Positions 36,600 through 47,775 are shown, counted from the stretch's first letter. The stretch: 64,000 nt of DNA from Babylonia areolata (GCF_041734735.1 NC_134879.1:9952310-10016309), one strand, 5' to 3'. A program made the numbers and translations. Notes: generated by a model not told the origin, from the sequence alone.

Positions 36600-37215
36600 C
36601 CGTCATCACACACACACACATAGGCGCACGCACACACACACACACACGCGCGCGCACACACACACATAAATAAGTGCAAACACACACTGAAGCACATAAA
36701 CACATAGACATACAAAAATACACGCGCGCGCACGCACGCACATACACACGCGCGCGCGCCCACTCATACATACACACACAGACACACACACACGCGCGCG
36801 CGCGCGCATACACACACACTCACACACAAACACGTGCACACACTAGCACACACATACACACCCACACCCACATAGTACATACACATGCACACGCGCACGC
36901 ATACACACACAAACGCACGCAATCACCTACACACACACACACACACACACACAATCACACACATCTAAAGGAATACAGAAATCCTTCCATAACAATTCAC
37001 GATTTCCAAAACGGCCTATTTATGAAAGCACACAAACACATACTGACATACAAATACGCACACACACACGCGCTCGCACTCGCATACACTGACACACGCG
37101 CGCACGCGATCTCACGTACGCACACGTACACTCACACATATACATAGAGATATGCTTGCTCACACACACACGCGTGCGCGCGCGCGGGCACAAACACACA
37201 CACACACACACAACA
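36600..37215. repeat. Degenerate CA/CG alternating tract, about 600 bp
   Basis: Almost continuous alternating purine-pyrimidine sequence of CA and CG steps with scattered breaks, including pure CG blocks (for example 36650-36655, 36750-36758, 36793-36806, 37168-37186). Strongly Z-DNA-prone. Long histidine/threonine frames over it are artefacts. Confidence 0.9.
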
Positions 37216-37572
37216 ACAACAACAACAACAAACACAACCCCTCAAATAAAGAAACAGGTGCATTTCAACGCACTATTATTGCGGCCTGTTTATTATCTTG
37301 ACAGTACCCACAGCCGATAATGAAAGATAGTACCCCATGTTATTATACCAACCGGGGACAAACCGCTAAAGTTTAGTTTACACACAAATAATGACAACAG
37401 AACTATAAGAAAAAATAAGCAAAATGATAGGAGAAATATCTATGCCGAAAATGGTTAAAATAGAGGTTAGAGCAGGGCAGCGGAAAGCAATGATCAAGAA
37501 TTTTCCCTAAGAGACTGACACGGCAGTAGATAGTGTATAAAACGGGCAAGTAATATGAAGGGGATATATATT

Positions 37573-37574
<2 letters not shown>

Positions 37575-37631
<57 letters not shown>

Positions 37632-37640
37632 ACACACACA
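37575..37640. repeat. (CA)n microsatellite
   Basis: CA run of about 65 bases with one CC interruption. Confidence 0.95.
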
Positions 37641-37912
37641 CTTTCAACGATAACATTCAAAGAAGGGAAGGGATAAAAGAAAAAGAAGAAAAAAAAAAAA
37701 AGGGGGAAAGAAACCAAAACATGAATTAGCCAGCATGCAGTTGAGGTCCGCAAACTAAATAAATCAACACTTGTCAACCAGTGGATGGATCTGATAACTG
37801 GATAATGTTTAAATATGCATGTATCAATACAATACAGAGGCAGAAATAGTTAAATGTATCACAAAACTACAGTGACTAAAATTACAGTCAGGAATCCCGC
37901 TGTGTTTTTTTG

Positions 37913-37946
<34 letters not shown>

Positions 37947-38440
37947 TGGAAACCGGAGAAAGAGTGAGTGGAGGTGGAGTTGGGTACGGAGAATGGAAGG
38001 GTAGGGGAGGGTAAGAGGGAGGAGGTATGCAGGGCACGCCGTCTCCTCCTTTTACCTTGTCTATGATTGAGTGGAGGCTGCTGGACTGCGATACGTTTCT
38101 GGCCCTCAGAGAGTATCGTGTGCCGTCTCTGTGCTGGATTACAAGTTAAAAACAAAACAAAACAAAACAAACAAACAAACAAAAACGATGTTGATGCTTT
38201 CTTTGTAAAGTGGGCCGTGCACGTGTAGCATTGGCTGAAGCCGCCCCCCCCCCCCCCCTCCCCCCTCCCGGCATCTCCCCCCCCCCCCCCCGATTTGTTT
38301 TACCTCTTTTTAAATTAGTTTGTTTTTTTGTGTGACGGACTAAATTGTGTTCGGGTGAGCATATTTGGGCATTTTTCTGTTTGATTTGCAAGTGAAATAT
38401 GTGTAGGTTTTTACAGTTTCAAAGAGCGGGATGTATACAT

Positions 38441-38478
<38 letters not shown>

Positions 38479-39145
38479 AAATATCAATGATACACATAGT
38501 GTGTCAAGATATGTATTCCATGCTGTCATTGGAAGGAAGAAGTTAATTTGTAGACAGTGATCAAACATGGTGAAGTAATATATGCATTTATACTATACTA
38601 TGGGTACATCATTTAAATGTGTATTCAGTATGATCGTGTGTATTTATTTATTTATTTATTTTTTAGTCAGTTACACAGTGTTATCAAATGCAACTTCCGT
38701 CGACCCACCCTCGCTCATTGTATTGTGTGGCCCAAGGCCGATGTACATCAAACTTCCGAGTTCTGAGCTCTCAGTCTCTCTCTCTCTCTCTCTCCCTCTC
38801 CCCCCCCCCCCCCTTCTCTCCCTTTCTGACTCTCACTCTCCCTGTGCTCTCGCCCACCCCAAACTTCCACGTTACCTCCACCCACCCTACCTCCGCACTC
38901 CCCCCCCCCAACCCCTTCCCCCCCCCCCCCCCCCCCCACACACACACACATTCTCTCTGTACCTCAGGTCACGAGGTCTTCAGCATGACTGATCGTGTTT
39001 CGCGGCGAACAGCAAATAACATAGGTTGCTGCTGCTGGCAAGCGCTGACTGACTGACGTACAACATGACTGACACACAAGCTTATAGTTCACAAGGCAAC
39101 AAGAACAGGTCGTGAGGTCGAACCGAGGACGTCTCTCTGTCACAC

Positions 39146-39181
<36 letters not shown>

Positions 39182-39609
39182 GCTCGCGCACATACACCTG
39201 CGAGCAGCTTTTTCTGTCTTTTTTTTCTTTTTCTTGTTTCCTCCAAGCGACGATTGCAGATAGGAGAGTGAATGGAGGGGGGGGGGGGGGGGGGGGGGGG
39301 GAGGCAGAGTTGTAATTCACCCACACTCGTCAGGGTTTAGTTGCTTGCCGGCTTCCTGATTAGTTTAGCCCACCTGGCGTGAGAGTGATTGAAGTGTTGT
39401 TGTTTTTATATCAAGAATATTTTAAAGAAGTTCGAAGATTTTTTTTTATTATTGTGTGGCTCGCTTTCTGCTGTAATGGATTCACAACCAGAACCAATTG
39501 ATCTTCTCAGAGAAGTTTGCAAAATCTACTGAGTTATTTAGGCTTTTTTTGTTTGTTGTTTTTTGTTTTAAATAACTCTCTCTCTCTCTCTCTTTCTCTC
39601 CGAGTCTCT

Positions 39610-39612
<3 letters not shown>

Positions 39613-39700
<88 letters not shown>

Positions 39701-39715
39701 CGCGCGCGCGTGCGG
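39613..39715. repeat. (GT)n(CG)n microsatellite, about 100 bp
   Basis: GT run (39613-39691) passing into a (CG)n block (39691-39710), preceded by CT repeats. It is one of the longest perfect dinucleotide arrays in the window. Confidence 0.95.
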
Positions 39716-39964
39716 GCTTGAGTGAGTGAATGCGAAGTATGCCGGTCTGAGTGAGTATGTGTGGATGCGTGCATGAGTGCGTGCATTTGTGTGTGTCCAC
39801 GCGTGCGTGTGTAGATGTGTGCATGATATGATATGTATAGCAGCCTGTTTATCGTGATATATTTATACTAAAAGCTGTTATCATTCGGCAGAGAGAGATA
39901 GTGAGAGACAGACAGACGGAGAGATAGTGAGAGACAGACGCTTCAGAATTTTTTAAATTTTTTT

Positions 39965-40560
39965 TTATTGACACTGATCTATCAACTACGATGGATGTTC
40001 AGTAAAAATTTTCCTCGACTGACTCAGTTGCCATAGACTGAGAGGGACGAAACTTGGCAAAGTTTTAGTCTTTCTTTACATGGGTACCACCAAGGGTGAC
40101 ACACTTCTTCTTTTATGCTGCTGTAAAGACCTTGCCTGCGCAAATCAGCAGGTCAGTTGTGCCAGAAGCCACTGACGACTTGACCTCGGAAATAAGCCGG
40201 CGTTTCATCGTCTGGGAAGCAGTTGCCCTTCAAATATGACTTCATGGTTGGAAAGAGGTGGAAGTCAGATGGTGCGATGTTGTGAGAGGTAATGGGGGTG
40301 AGGAAGGATTTCATAGCTGCAGGACCGTGCTTCCCGTCTGGGCAACATGCAGCTTGTGTGAACGGGGGCATGTCTTGCAGGAGGTGGACACCTTTGGTCA
40401 GCATGCCACGCCTCTCAGTTTTGATGGCCTCCCGCCATTTCTGCAGCTGTGAAGCGTAGTATGTCCCTTTGCCAGGAAATCCACATCACTGCTCCAGTGC
40501 TGGTTCCAAAAGACCGTGAGCATGACCTTGTGTGCCGTGCATTGGACAGGGGCCTTCACT
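39965..40560 (-). mobile_element. Decayed mariner transposon, 3' part
   Basis: The minus strand reads KVMLTVFWNQHW and DFLAKG at about 40460-40550, then MLTKGVHLLQD (40404 downward), then HNIAPSDFHLFPTMKSYLKG and FPDDE. These match mariner-family transposase: the first block precedes the second catalytic Asp ('LLHDNA', here LLQDMP), and APSDFHLF carries the third Asp. Spacing between these two Asp residues is about 35, close to the DD34D of mariner. Frames are interrupted in the upstream block, and the N-terminal half and first Asp are not recognisable, so it is inactive. A possible terminal region extends to about 39965. Confidence 0.75.
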
Positions 40561-40951
40561 TCTCCATCAAACCCTGTGCTTTACGCTACGTCTACATCCC
40601 CTTTACCTTCTCTCCTCCATGAATGAATGGGAAGAGAAAGGAAAAGAACGAGTTACTGAACTTCTTTATATTGTTCCGTTGCCGTCACTAGGAAAGTGTC
40701 AGCTCGTACACACCTTTATTCTTTTCAGTTTGGCATGTATATTTTGAAATTCACTTGTCCTTCAAGTGACGCAACCCAAGACGATAGAAATTTTGCATCT
40801 CGCAGGGAAGGGAAGCAACTCGGCATTGTTCCAGAAGATTCAGGCTTGCAGCAGTTACCTCGCGTGGACCATGCGTAGAGCGTCTGTGTGAGCGTGCGTG
40901 GGGAAGGTGCGGGTGCACTCCTCACTGTTGCCGCTTCATTCTCTTGTTTTA

Positions 40952-41540
40952 TTTTAACCCGGTGTTCGGTTGTCTGTGTGTGTGTCTGTGTGTGTGTCTG
41001 TGTCTGTGTGTCCGTGGTAAACTTTAACATTGACATTTTCTCTGCAAATACTTTGTCAGTTGACACCAAATTTGGCATAAAAATAGGAAAAATTCAGTTC
41101 TTTCCAATCATCTTGTTTAAAACAATATTGCACCTCTGTGATGGGCACAAAAAAAAGAAAAAAAAGAAAAAAAAAGAAGCCTAATTATATGCAAACTGCA
41201 TTTACTGTTATATTTATATTTTTTGTATTCTCTGAACTTGGCACTTTGATCTGATATTCTGACCCAACAACAAGAGCAGTCATTATTATCATTTTTTGTT
41301 CAAACAGGAACTTCCTTTGCTAAGCATGGAAGTTTAATTTATTTTGCAAACGTTTTGGTGCAGTTAGTAAAAAAGGGAAATTACTCTGTAATTAATGCTA
41401 GGGGACTTAATTTGCTTTAAATTGATCTTTCTGATCTTAAACATTACATTTTGAAATTATACTCAATACATAAAAAGCTTGGATTTTTTTTTTTTTAAGT
41501 GTATCACAAGTGAGTCTTGAAGGCCTTGCCTCTCTTGTTT
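40952..41540 (+). mobile_element. Copy C of the five-copy repeat family, lacking the hairpin end
   Basis: Begins abruptly at 'ttttaacccggtgttcggtt' without the GACTCACTT hairpin, then has the TG-rich tract (40973-41011), 'gtccgtggtaaac', the A-rich run (41148-41176), and the full AT-rich half to 'ctctcttgttt' near 41540. The sequence just before it, 'ctcttgtttta', resembles the other end of the family, which may reflect a head-tail junction. Confidence 0.85.
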
Positions 41541-41967
41541 TATTATTGTTTTGATTAGACTTGATTCAACCCAGATAACAAAATTAACTAATAGGTAACT
41601 TTAAAGGCATGGCTAATGCAAATTGTTTTTTGTGATGTTGTTTTCGGAAAAGATCAGATGAATAACACATATTGACCAGCTGTTGTCTTGATCACCTGTC
41701 TGGAGTAGCCAGCCGCTGTTGGTTTTGGGCGCGGAGGTATGGGGAATGGGGGTGGGGGGGGGGGGTGGGGGGGGGGGGGGGGGGGGGATGCTGAGAGCTA
41801 AAAGAAATCTTCTGACTATGTAGGGTTTATAACATTTTCATTGTTCATTACATATATTTGCAGTTCATGTTACTGTAAGGTTTGAAAAATATTTCAAGAT
41901 AACAATAGATATTGCCAGCATTTCCTTCAGTTGATTCTGACAATTTTGTTGTGATACAAACAACATC
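41541..41967. other. Spacer with G-rich tract
   Basis: Contains a nearly pure G tract (41742-41788) and otherwise AT-rich unique sequence. Nothing else recognised. Confidence 0.65.
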
Positions 41968-42458
41968 CAACTGCAGTGGTCAGATTGTTCCATCGTTGGA
42001 GTCTCACCTGAGTTTCCTGAGTTTGATCCCCCCCGTCTTACCTGGTGGGTAAAGGGTGGAGATTTTTCCTATCTCCCAGGTCAACATATGTGCAGACATG
42101 CTAGTGCCTGAACCCCATTCGTTCAAGATATTGTAAGCCTTGTCAGCGTTGGTTCAGTATAGAATCAAGGGCATGCCCAGCATGCACACACACCCGAAAA
42201 CGGGGTACGACTGCCATGGCGATTGGAATGAACTTCCTTTTTCGCTTTGTCAAGTCTCCACACTCAGCTCTTTCAAGTCTGGCCTTAAAACCCACCTCTT
42301 CCCAAAATAGCCTCTCTTGCCTGCCCTTCCTTGTCTTTAGTTTCTACAGTATTAGAGTTATGCATGTGTGTGAATGACTGGTGTGAAAGCGCTTTGATTT
42401 GTCTCTCTGCACAAGATCCAGCGCTATATAAATACCATTATTATTATTATTATTATTA
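41968..42458 (+). mobile_element. Chimeric SINE-LINE 3' element
   Basis: The left part has a degenerate tRNA-like head (41973-42028; 'cagtggtcagattg' and 'gagtttgatcc' as A- and B-box relics) and the SINE core shared with 63073 and 8166 ('cctggtgggtaaagggtgg', 'atctcccaggtcaacat'). At about 42218-42224 it switches without a tail into LINE sequence: WNELPFSLCQVSTLSSFKSG then LKTHLFPK and a stop (42224-42310), followed by the L2/CR1-like 3' UTR with 'gcacaagatccagcgctata' and an (ATT)n tail (42437-42458). Same-orientation fusion with a single terminal tail suggests one composite retroposition unit. Confidence 0.75.
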
Positions 42459-42529
42459 AACAAAATGTCCATAGACGTAAAATGTTTACATGGTGTAAGA
42501 GCTTGTGTGCGCGTGACTGAAACCTGATT

Positions 42530-42690
42530 GAATGATGCAGGAAACGAATGATGAGCACCCAGTGGTAGGTGTCAGTCTAAGTAGACAACATGTGTAAAGG
42601 ACTCCGTGTTTGTAAAGTGCTCAGATCTTGGTCTCTGACCAAGGACAGACACTAAATATCATGATCATCATCACCATCATCATCGTGTGC
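42530..42690 (+). mobile_element. LINE/SINE 3' tail fragment
   Basis: 'gtaaagtgctcagatcttgg' followed by 'tctctgaccaaggacagaca' and 'ctaaatatcatgatcatcat' has the layout of an L2/CR1-type tail ending in an ATC-type repeat. It differs from the tail at 42390 and so comes from another subfamily. Confidence 0.5.
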
Positions 42691-42819
42691 GTTTGTGTGT
42701 GTGTGTGTGTGTGTGTGCACATGTGGCGTGTTATTTTTGGAAAATAAAGATATCCCAATGGGAAACACTGTTTTAGAGTTAATTTGGGGCATGGGGAGAA
42801 TGTGGGGGGAGGGTGGTGT

Positions 42820-42820
<1 letters not shown>

Positions 42821-42862
<42 letters not shown>
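42821..42862. repeat. (GT)n microsatellite
   Basis: A perfect GT run of about 42 bases. Confidence 0.95.
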
Positions 42863-42866
<4 letters not shown>

Positions 42867-43360
42867 GGCTTCTCTAAAGAGTATGTTTGTGTGTCGCCTC
42901 CAGTTGAAGTCATTTCCAAGCACTGGTACTGTGTATGGTCATCGTGTCGGGCTATGACCACCAGAACAGCAGAGGAGCCATCGGCTGTCCTATCTGGGCT
43001 AGAATTTGATTATAGTAGAGAGAATCTTGCCCAAGTTACATCCCCACTCTCTCGGCCAAGAGAGGTTTAGGACAGTTGGCGTTGGGATGGTTCCCATAGG
43101 CCAACTAGTTTCTTGGTACTATATCAGAAAAAAATGCACATCTAACAGCTGAGTTTATGTGTATTATTTTTTTAATGATTACATTCAAATGTGAATATTA
43201 ATTCTTTAACCAGATGTCTACAATTACCAGTACATATGACAGTACATTTAAAAAAAACACCACCCTCTTCATTTGGATATTTATGGGTACTTACACCCCT
43301 GCCATACTTGTGAAAACTTCATAGCCTTATCACCCAACCATATCAATGCGTTCTTGTTGT
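42863..43360. other. Probable intron upstream of the coding exon
   Basis: Unique, partly AT-rich sequence lacking repeats. It leads into a pyrimidine-rich stretch and AG at 43351-43367, so it is most simply the end of an intron. Confidence 0.5.
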
Positions 43361-43367
43361 GTTTCAG
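43351..43367 (+). other. Splice acceptor
   Basis: 'ttcttgttgtgtttcag' is a strong pyrimidine-tract acceptor. It is the nearest good acceptor before the coding ATG at 43610. Confidence 0.65.
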
Positions 43368-43568
43368 ATGAACACAGGATGGCTGCCACAAGATACGGGG
43401 CATCACCGCCTCTCCCAGGCTATGACAACGACCAAGACCACCTCCACCGTGGCAGACCTCTTCGTTGTGAACACCACCACCCTCACCACAGTCACAAACG
43501 CCACAACTACTACTTCAACCAGCGTTGCAGGGCCGCGACCCCGTGTGCCCCTGTCAGCCCAGGCCTGA
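43368..43568 (+). promoter_or_regulatory. Upstream ORF, 66 codons
   Basis: An ATG is formed by the first three bases after the acceptor AG and runs to a stop at 43566-43568, 41 bases before the main ATG. The peptide starts MNTGWLPQDTGHHRLSQAM and is then threonine-rich. If translated it would lower re-initiation at 43610. Peptide conservation is untested. Confidence 0.35.
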
Positions 43569-43609
43569 GCGACAGCCGGCAGTGTGGTGGGTGTTGTTGA
43601 CTGGGCACC
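43368..43609 (+). other. 5' UTR part of the exon
   Basis: Lies between the acceptor and the ATG at 43610. The frame of the main ORF has a stop at 43598-43600, nine bases before that ATG, so translation from farther upstream in this frame is impossible within the exon. At least one non-coding exon must lie upstream; it was not located. Confidence 0.6.
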
Positions 43610-45537
43610 ATGCCTCCCCCCAAGAAGCCCAAGAATGGCCCCACCAGTGTGGAGCAGTTTCTGTCCCGCGAGGAACTCCAGAAGATGGAGGAGACGGCCT
43701 CCCAAGTGGCCTCGGCAGTCGCCTCTGAGGTCTTCCAACAGGGCGACTCCTCCTCCTCCTCCTCCCCCCCACCCCCAACGCTGCCCCCTCCTGCTAAGAA
43801 AATCAAGAAAGAAGGCGGTATTGGTGGTGATGGTGGTGGTGGTGTTGGAAGGGGTGGTGGTGGTGGTGGTGGTGGTGTCGTTGGCAGTAGAGAGGGGAGT
43901 GGTGGCGGTGGTGGTGACAGTGATGGAAGTGAGAAGGGAAATGGCATGGCGGTGGAAGAGAAAGAAAGAAACTCTGCACAGTCCTTCTCTTCCTCCTCCT
44001 CCCCTCCTGCTGCAGCCAGCAGTCACAGCAGCAGCACCACCACTAATACCTCCAACAGCGCGGCCACCATCACCACCACCACCACCACCACCACCACAGA
44101 CACTGCGGGGTTCGCATCCCGGGCGGAGGCCTGTACAGACTCAGGGAGCCTCTCCACCTCCCGCGGGGGCATTCTGCGCCAGCTGTTCTCCAAGAGGGAG
44201 ACGGACACTGCCGGGGAGGCCTCTCCTTCCTCCTCCTCCCGGCCTCTCCCTCCTCTTCCTCCTCCTCAGGTCTTGGACACGACGCGGAAAGACAGACAGG
44301 GCAGGGAAGGGGGGAAGACGTCCCCCTCCGTGGTGAGCGGAGGGAAGAGTGCTGTTCGGGAGCACTGGCCCACCATCCGCAGTGGCGGTAGCGGTGGTGG
44401 TCCACAGAACTCAGGGGTTGCACATGACGATGCCTCGGCTGCCTTCCCCCCGCCCCGGCCCTCCTCCTCCTCCTCTCTGGGCCAGCAGGCGGGCAGTGGG
44501 AGCGGCAGCAGCCACGTTCAGGGAGAAGAAAGTCTGCTGTCCTCAAAACGTTTCACGGAGCGTTCTTACCTCACTTCATTGATTAAAGGGTCTCCTCCGG
44601 CTTCTTCGGGGGCGATGGCCGCACCGCCGGCTTTAGTCGAGCGGGCGGCGGTCAATCATTCAGGGAACTTGTTGCACAGTCTGATGGGGGCCCCGGCTCC
44701 GCCCGCCTACATTCACACAGCGTTCCAGCTACCTCTCCTCGACACCAGTACCTCAGGACATGCTGCGGCGGCGGGCCCCGTCAGTACCTCTGTGTTGGCT
44801 TATCTGGCGGCTCAGGGCGCGCACCACCCCCAGCCTCACTCCCCGCTCCCCCCTCTCCCCCATCTGCCTCGGTATTGTATGCCCTCTTCTCTACCTCTTG
44901 TTGACGGCCCCAAGACAACCTCGTTGACCTCATTCTCCTCCTCCTTTCCCTCCTCACTGCCGACCCGGGCTCCTGTGATGTTGGCCGCCTCAGGGATCAC
45001 AGAGCCTTTTGACCTGTCGGTGAAGAAACTGTGTCGCAGTGGCAGTGACAGCGCGGACAGCGACAGTGCTGGCGGCGACAGGACCCTGGGCAACCCGGCT
45101 TCTTCTTCTACCGCGTGGCCAGGCAGCAGTAACAGCACCGGCAGTAGCAGTGGAGGCGGTGATGTGGGTACGGGTAACGCCCCTCCAGCCGCTCTCGATC
45201 CTTCCCCAGCTGCTCAGATTACCACTGCCAGTACCTCCATGGCGTCACCCACTGTGGCTTCCACGCCGCCAGGGCGTGCCAACAAAAACGGGTCCTCGCC
45301 TCCTGGCAGGCCTCCTCCAGTTGGGAGCCTGCCAGCGTACTACCTGACCATGGAACCGGGGGAGGGTGGACGGCCCCTGGGCAAGCTGTCGGTGCAGGAC
45401 ATGGTGAGCCACAGCCCCGGGAAGGTGGGGATGTTGGGCATGGCCCCCCCATCCCCCAGACCTGCCCCATCCCCCAGACCTGCCGGCCCCAGTCCTGTCC
45501 GCTCCTCGCCGTCCGACTCGCCCTTCAGTCCCAAGAG
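43610..45537 (+). CDS. Putative nuclear transcriptional co-regulator with CtBP-binding motif (first coding exon)
   Basis: An uninterrupted 642-codon exon with GC-rich coding-like composition, unlike the surrounding repeats. The start is ATG in context 'gggcaccATGc' with an in-frame stop just upstream. The protein is mostly disordered: Lys/Pro clusters PPPKKPK (2-8) and PPAKKIKKE (60-68) look like nuclear localisation signals; Ser, Gly and Thr runs fill 46-165. EPFDLSVKK (465-473) matches the PxDLS motif by which transcription factors and co-repressors bind CtBP. Three hydrophobic L-x-x-L segments, ILRQLF (188-193), YLTSLI (320-325) and LLHSLM (354-359), resemble nuclear-receptor boxes; PxDLS plus such boxes is the layout of LCOR/E93- and RIP140-type co-regulators. 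Ser-Pro motifs crowd 601-641. No DNA-binding domain is seen in this exon. Read straight through, the frame stops at 45539-45541, but that TGA lies in a donor-like AAGAG|GTGAGG, so the protein probably continues. Family identity is inference. Confidence 0.75.
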
Positions 45538-45543
45538 GTGAGG
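45538..45543 (+). other. Likely splice donor
   Basis: GTGAGG after AAGAG fits the donor consensus. It would end the exon two bases into codon 643. Failure to splice gives an immediate stop at 45539-45541 and a 643-residue product. Confidence 0.6.
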
Positions 45544-46190
45544 GTTTCTACAATGAGCTCTGACTGTCCTCTTTCTCCATCCATGCGTCCACTCATGTAT
45601 CAATCTATCCATCTGTCTGTATATATGTCCATCTGTCTATCTCAATCTGTCCATCGATCCATCCATCCATCCATTGATCTATTTATCTATTTGTCTATCT
45701 GTCTGATCCATTCATCCATCCATCAGTCTGTTTATATGTCTGTCTATCTCTGTCTGTCTCAGATTTATTGTCTGTGTGTCTGTTCCGCCCGGACTTATAC
45801 GCATGTCTTTCCTATTTCATACGCTCTTATCTCTTCCTCCTTTACCTACTTGCATCTTCTCTTCCCGTGTGTCTGTATACATGTCTGTGGCCATTTTATG
45901 TGTGTGTGTGCGCGCGCACATATGTTTGTGTGTGTGTGTGTGCATGTGTGTCTGTGTGTGTCAAGTCTTCCAACAAAGACAGCGAGTGGATAGAATTACC
46001 ATTTAATAATTTTACATGAAATCCTCAAGAGCTGCTGGAAAGTTTTCAAACTGTGACTCAGGACAGTTCATGTGAGACCAGAAAACCAGCTGTTGCAGAA
46101 GGTGGAGCGAGTAACAGGTCATCTGATTTCAATTGTCGAGACAGTTCAGCGATGATATTTTTTGTTTTCTTCTTTTTTTTTCTGGTCGTT
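45544..46190. other. Probable intron start with tetranucleotide repeats
   Basis: Holds ATCC/TCTG/TCTA-type degenerate tetranucleotide repeats (45590-45770) and TG tracts (45898-45960). The segment 45965-46130 is unique. No further exon recognised. Confidence 0.6.
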
Positions 46191-46194
46191 GTAA

Positions 46195-47775
46195 TGATGG
46201 TCTTAGTGATTTCCTCCCTTGGACAATACTGTCTGGTTGTGACAATGGCCTGTCTCCATGGGAACAATACTGTCTGGTAGTTATGACGATGGTCTGTCTC
46301 CATGGGAACGATACTGTCTGGTCGTTGTGACGATGGTCTGTCTCCATGGGAACGATACTGTCTGGTCGTTGTGACGATGGCCTGTCTCCATGGGAACGAT
46401 ACTGTCTGGTCGTTGTGACGATGGTCTGTCTCCATGGGAACGATACTATCTGGTCGTTGTGACAATGGCCTGGTCGTTGTGACAATGGTCTGTCTCTATG
46501 GGAACGATACTGTCTGGTCGTTGTGACAATGGTCTGTCTCCATGGGAATGATACTGTATGGTTGTTGTGACGATGGTCTGTCTCCATGGGAACGATACTG
46601 TCTGGTCGTTGCGACGATGGTCTGTCTCCATGGGAACGATACTGTCTGGTCGTTGTGACGATGGCCTGTCTCCATGGGAACGATACTGTCTGGTCGTTGC
46701 GACGATGGTCTGTCTCCATGGGAACGATACTGTCTGGTCGTTGTGACGATGGTCTGTCTCCATGGGAACGATACTGTCTGGTCGTTGTGACGATGGCCTG
46801 TCTCCATGGGAAGGATACTGTCTGGTCATTGTTACGATGGTCTGTCTCCATGGGAACGATACTGTCTGGTAGTTATGACGATGGCCTGTTTCCATGGGAA
46901 CTATACTGTCTGGTTGTTGTTACGATGGTCTGTCTCCATGGGAACGATACTGTCTGGTAGTTATGACGATGGTCTGTCTCCATGGGAACGATACTGTCTG
47001 GTCGTTGTGACGATGGCCTGTCTCCATGGGAACGATACTGTCTGGTCGTTGTGACGATGGCCTGTCTCCATGGGAACGATACTGTCTGGTCGTTGTGATG
47101 ATGGCCTGTCTCCATGGGAACGATACTGTCTGGTCGTTGTGACGATGGTCTGTCTCCATGGGAACTATACTGTCTGGTCGTTGCAACGATGGTCTGTCTC
47201 CATGGGAACTATACTGTCTGGTCGTTGTAACGCTGGCCTGTCTCCATGGGAACGATACTGTCTGGTCGTTGCGACGATGGTCTGTCTCCATGGGAACGAT
47301 ACTGTCTGGTCGTTGTGACGATGGTCTGTCTCCATGGGAACGATACTGTCTGGTCGTTGTGACGATGGCCTGTCTCCATGGGAACGATACTGTCTGGTCG
47401 TTGTGACGATGGCCTGGTCGTTGTGACAATGGCCTGTCTCCATGGGAACGATACTGTCTGGTCATTGTGACGATGGCCTGTCTCCATGGGAATGATACTG
47501 TATGGTCGTTGCGACGATTGTCTGTCTCCATGGGAACGATACTGTCTGGTCGTTGTGACGATGGTCTGTCTCCATGGGAACGATACTGTCAGGTCGTTGT
47601 GACGATGGTCTGTCTCCATGGGAACGATACTGACAGGTCGTTGTGACGATGGTCTGTCTCCATGGGAACGATACTGTCTGGTTGTTGTGACGATGGCCTG
47701 TCTCCATGGGAACGATCCTGTCTGGCCTGTCTCCATGGGAACGATACTGTCTGGTCGTTGTGATGATGGTCTGTG
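46195..47775. repeat. Minisatellite, 44-bp unit, about 35 copies
   Basis: Units read 'gatggtctgtctccatggga' + 'acgatactgtctggtcgttg' + 'tgac'. Variants alternate cctgtc/tctgtc and cgttgtga/agttatga. Several units are truncated to 'gatggcctggtcgttgtgac' (about 46464, 47409). Because 44 is not a multiple of three and few units hold stops, long frames of up to 240 codons occur; these are artefacts. The array probably lies in an intron of the 43610 gene. Confidence 0.95.

Larger units (their letters stand above)
32669..39960. other. Long microsatellite-rich spacer
   Basis: No exon or recognisable mobile element was found. It holds (GT)n(GA)n at 33067-33130, G-runs (32960-32980, 33477-33490, 39278-39301), T and A runs (33557-33578, 33701-33728), CAC arrays (33655-33677), (GGCT)n at 34110-34146, (GT)n/(CA)n at 34327-34403, CT/CCC-rich sequence (35753-36100, 36360-36540), the CA/CG tract 36600-37215, (CA)n at 37575-37640, C-runs (38242-38292, 38918-38937), (CT)n at 38443-38475 and (GT)n(CG)n at 39613-39715. 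Regions 37240-37560 and 38300-38760 are mostly unique. Confidence 0.65.

Noticed and set aside
46129-47531. Minus-strand frames of 200-240 codons
   Set aside because: They are the 44-bp minisatellite cycling through frames.
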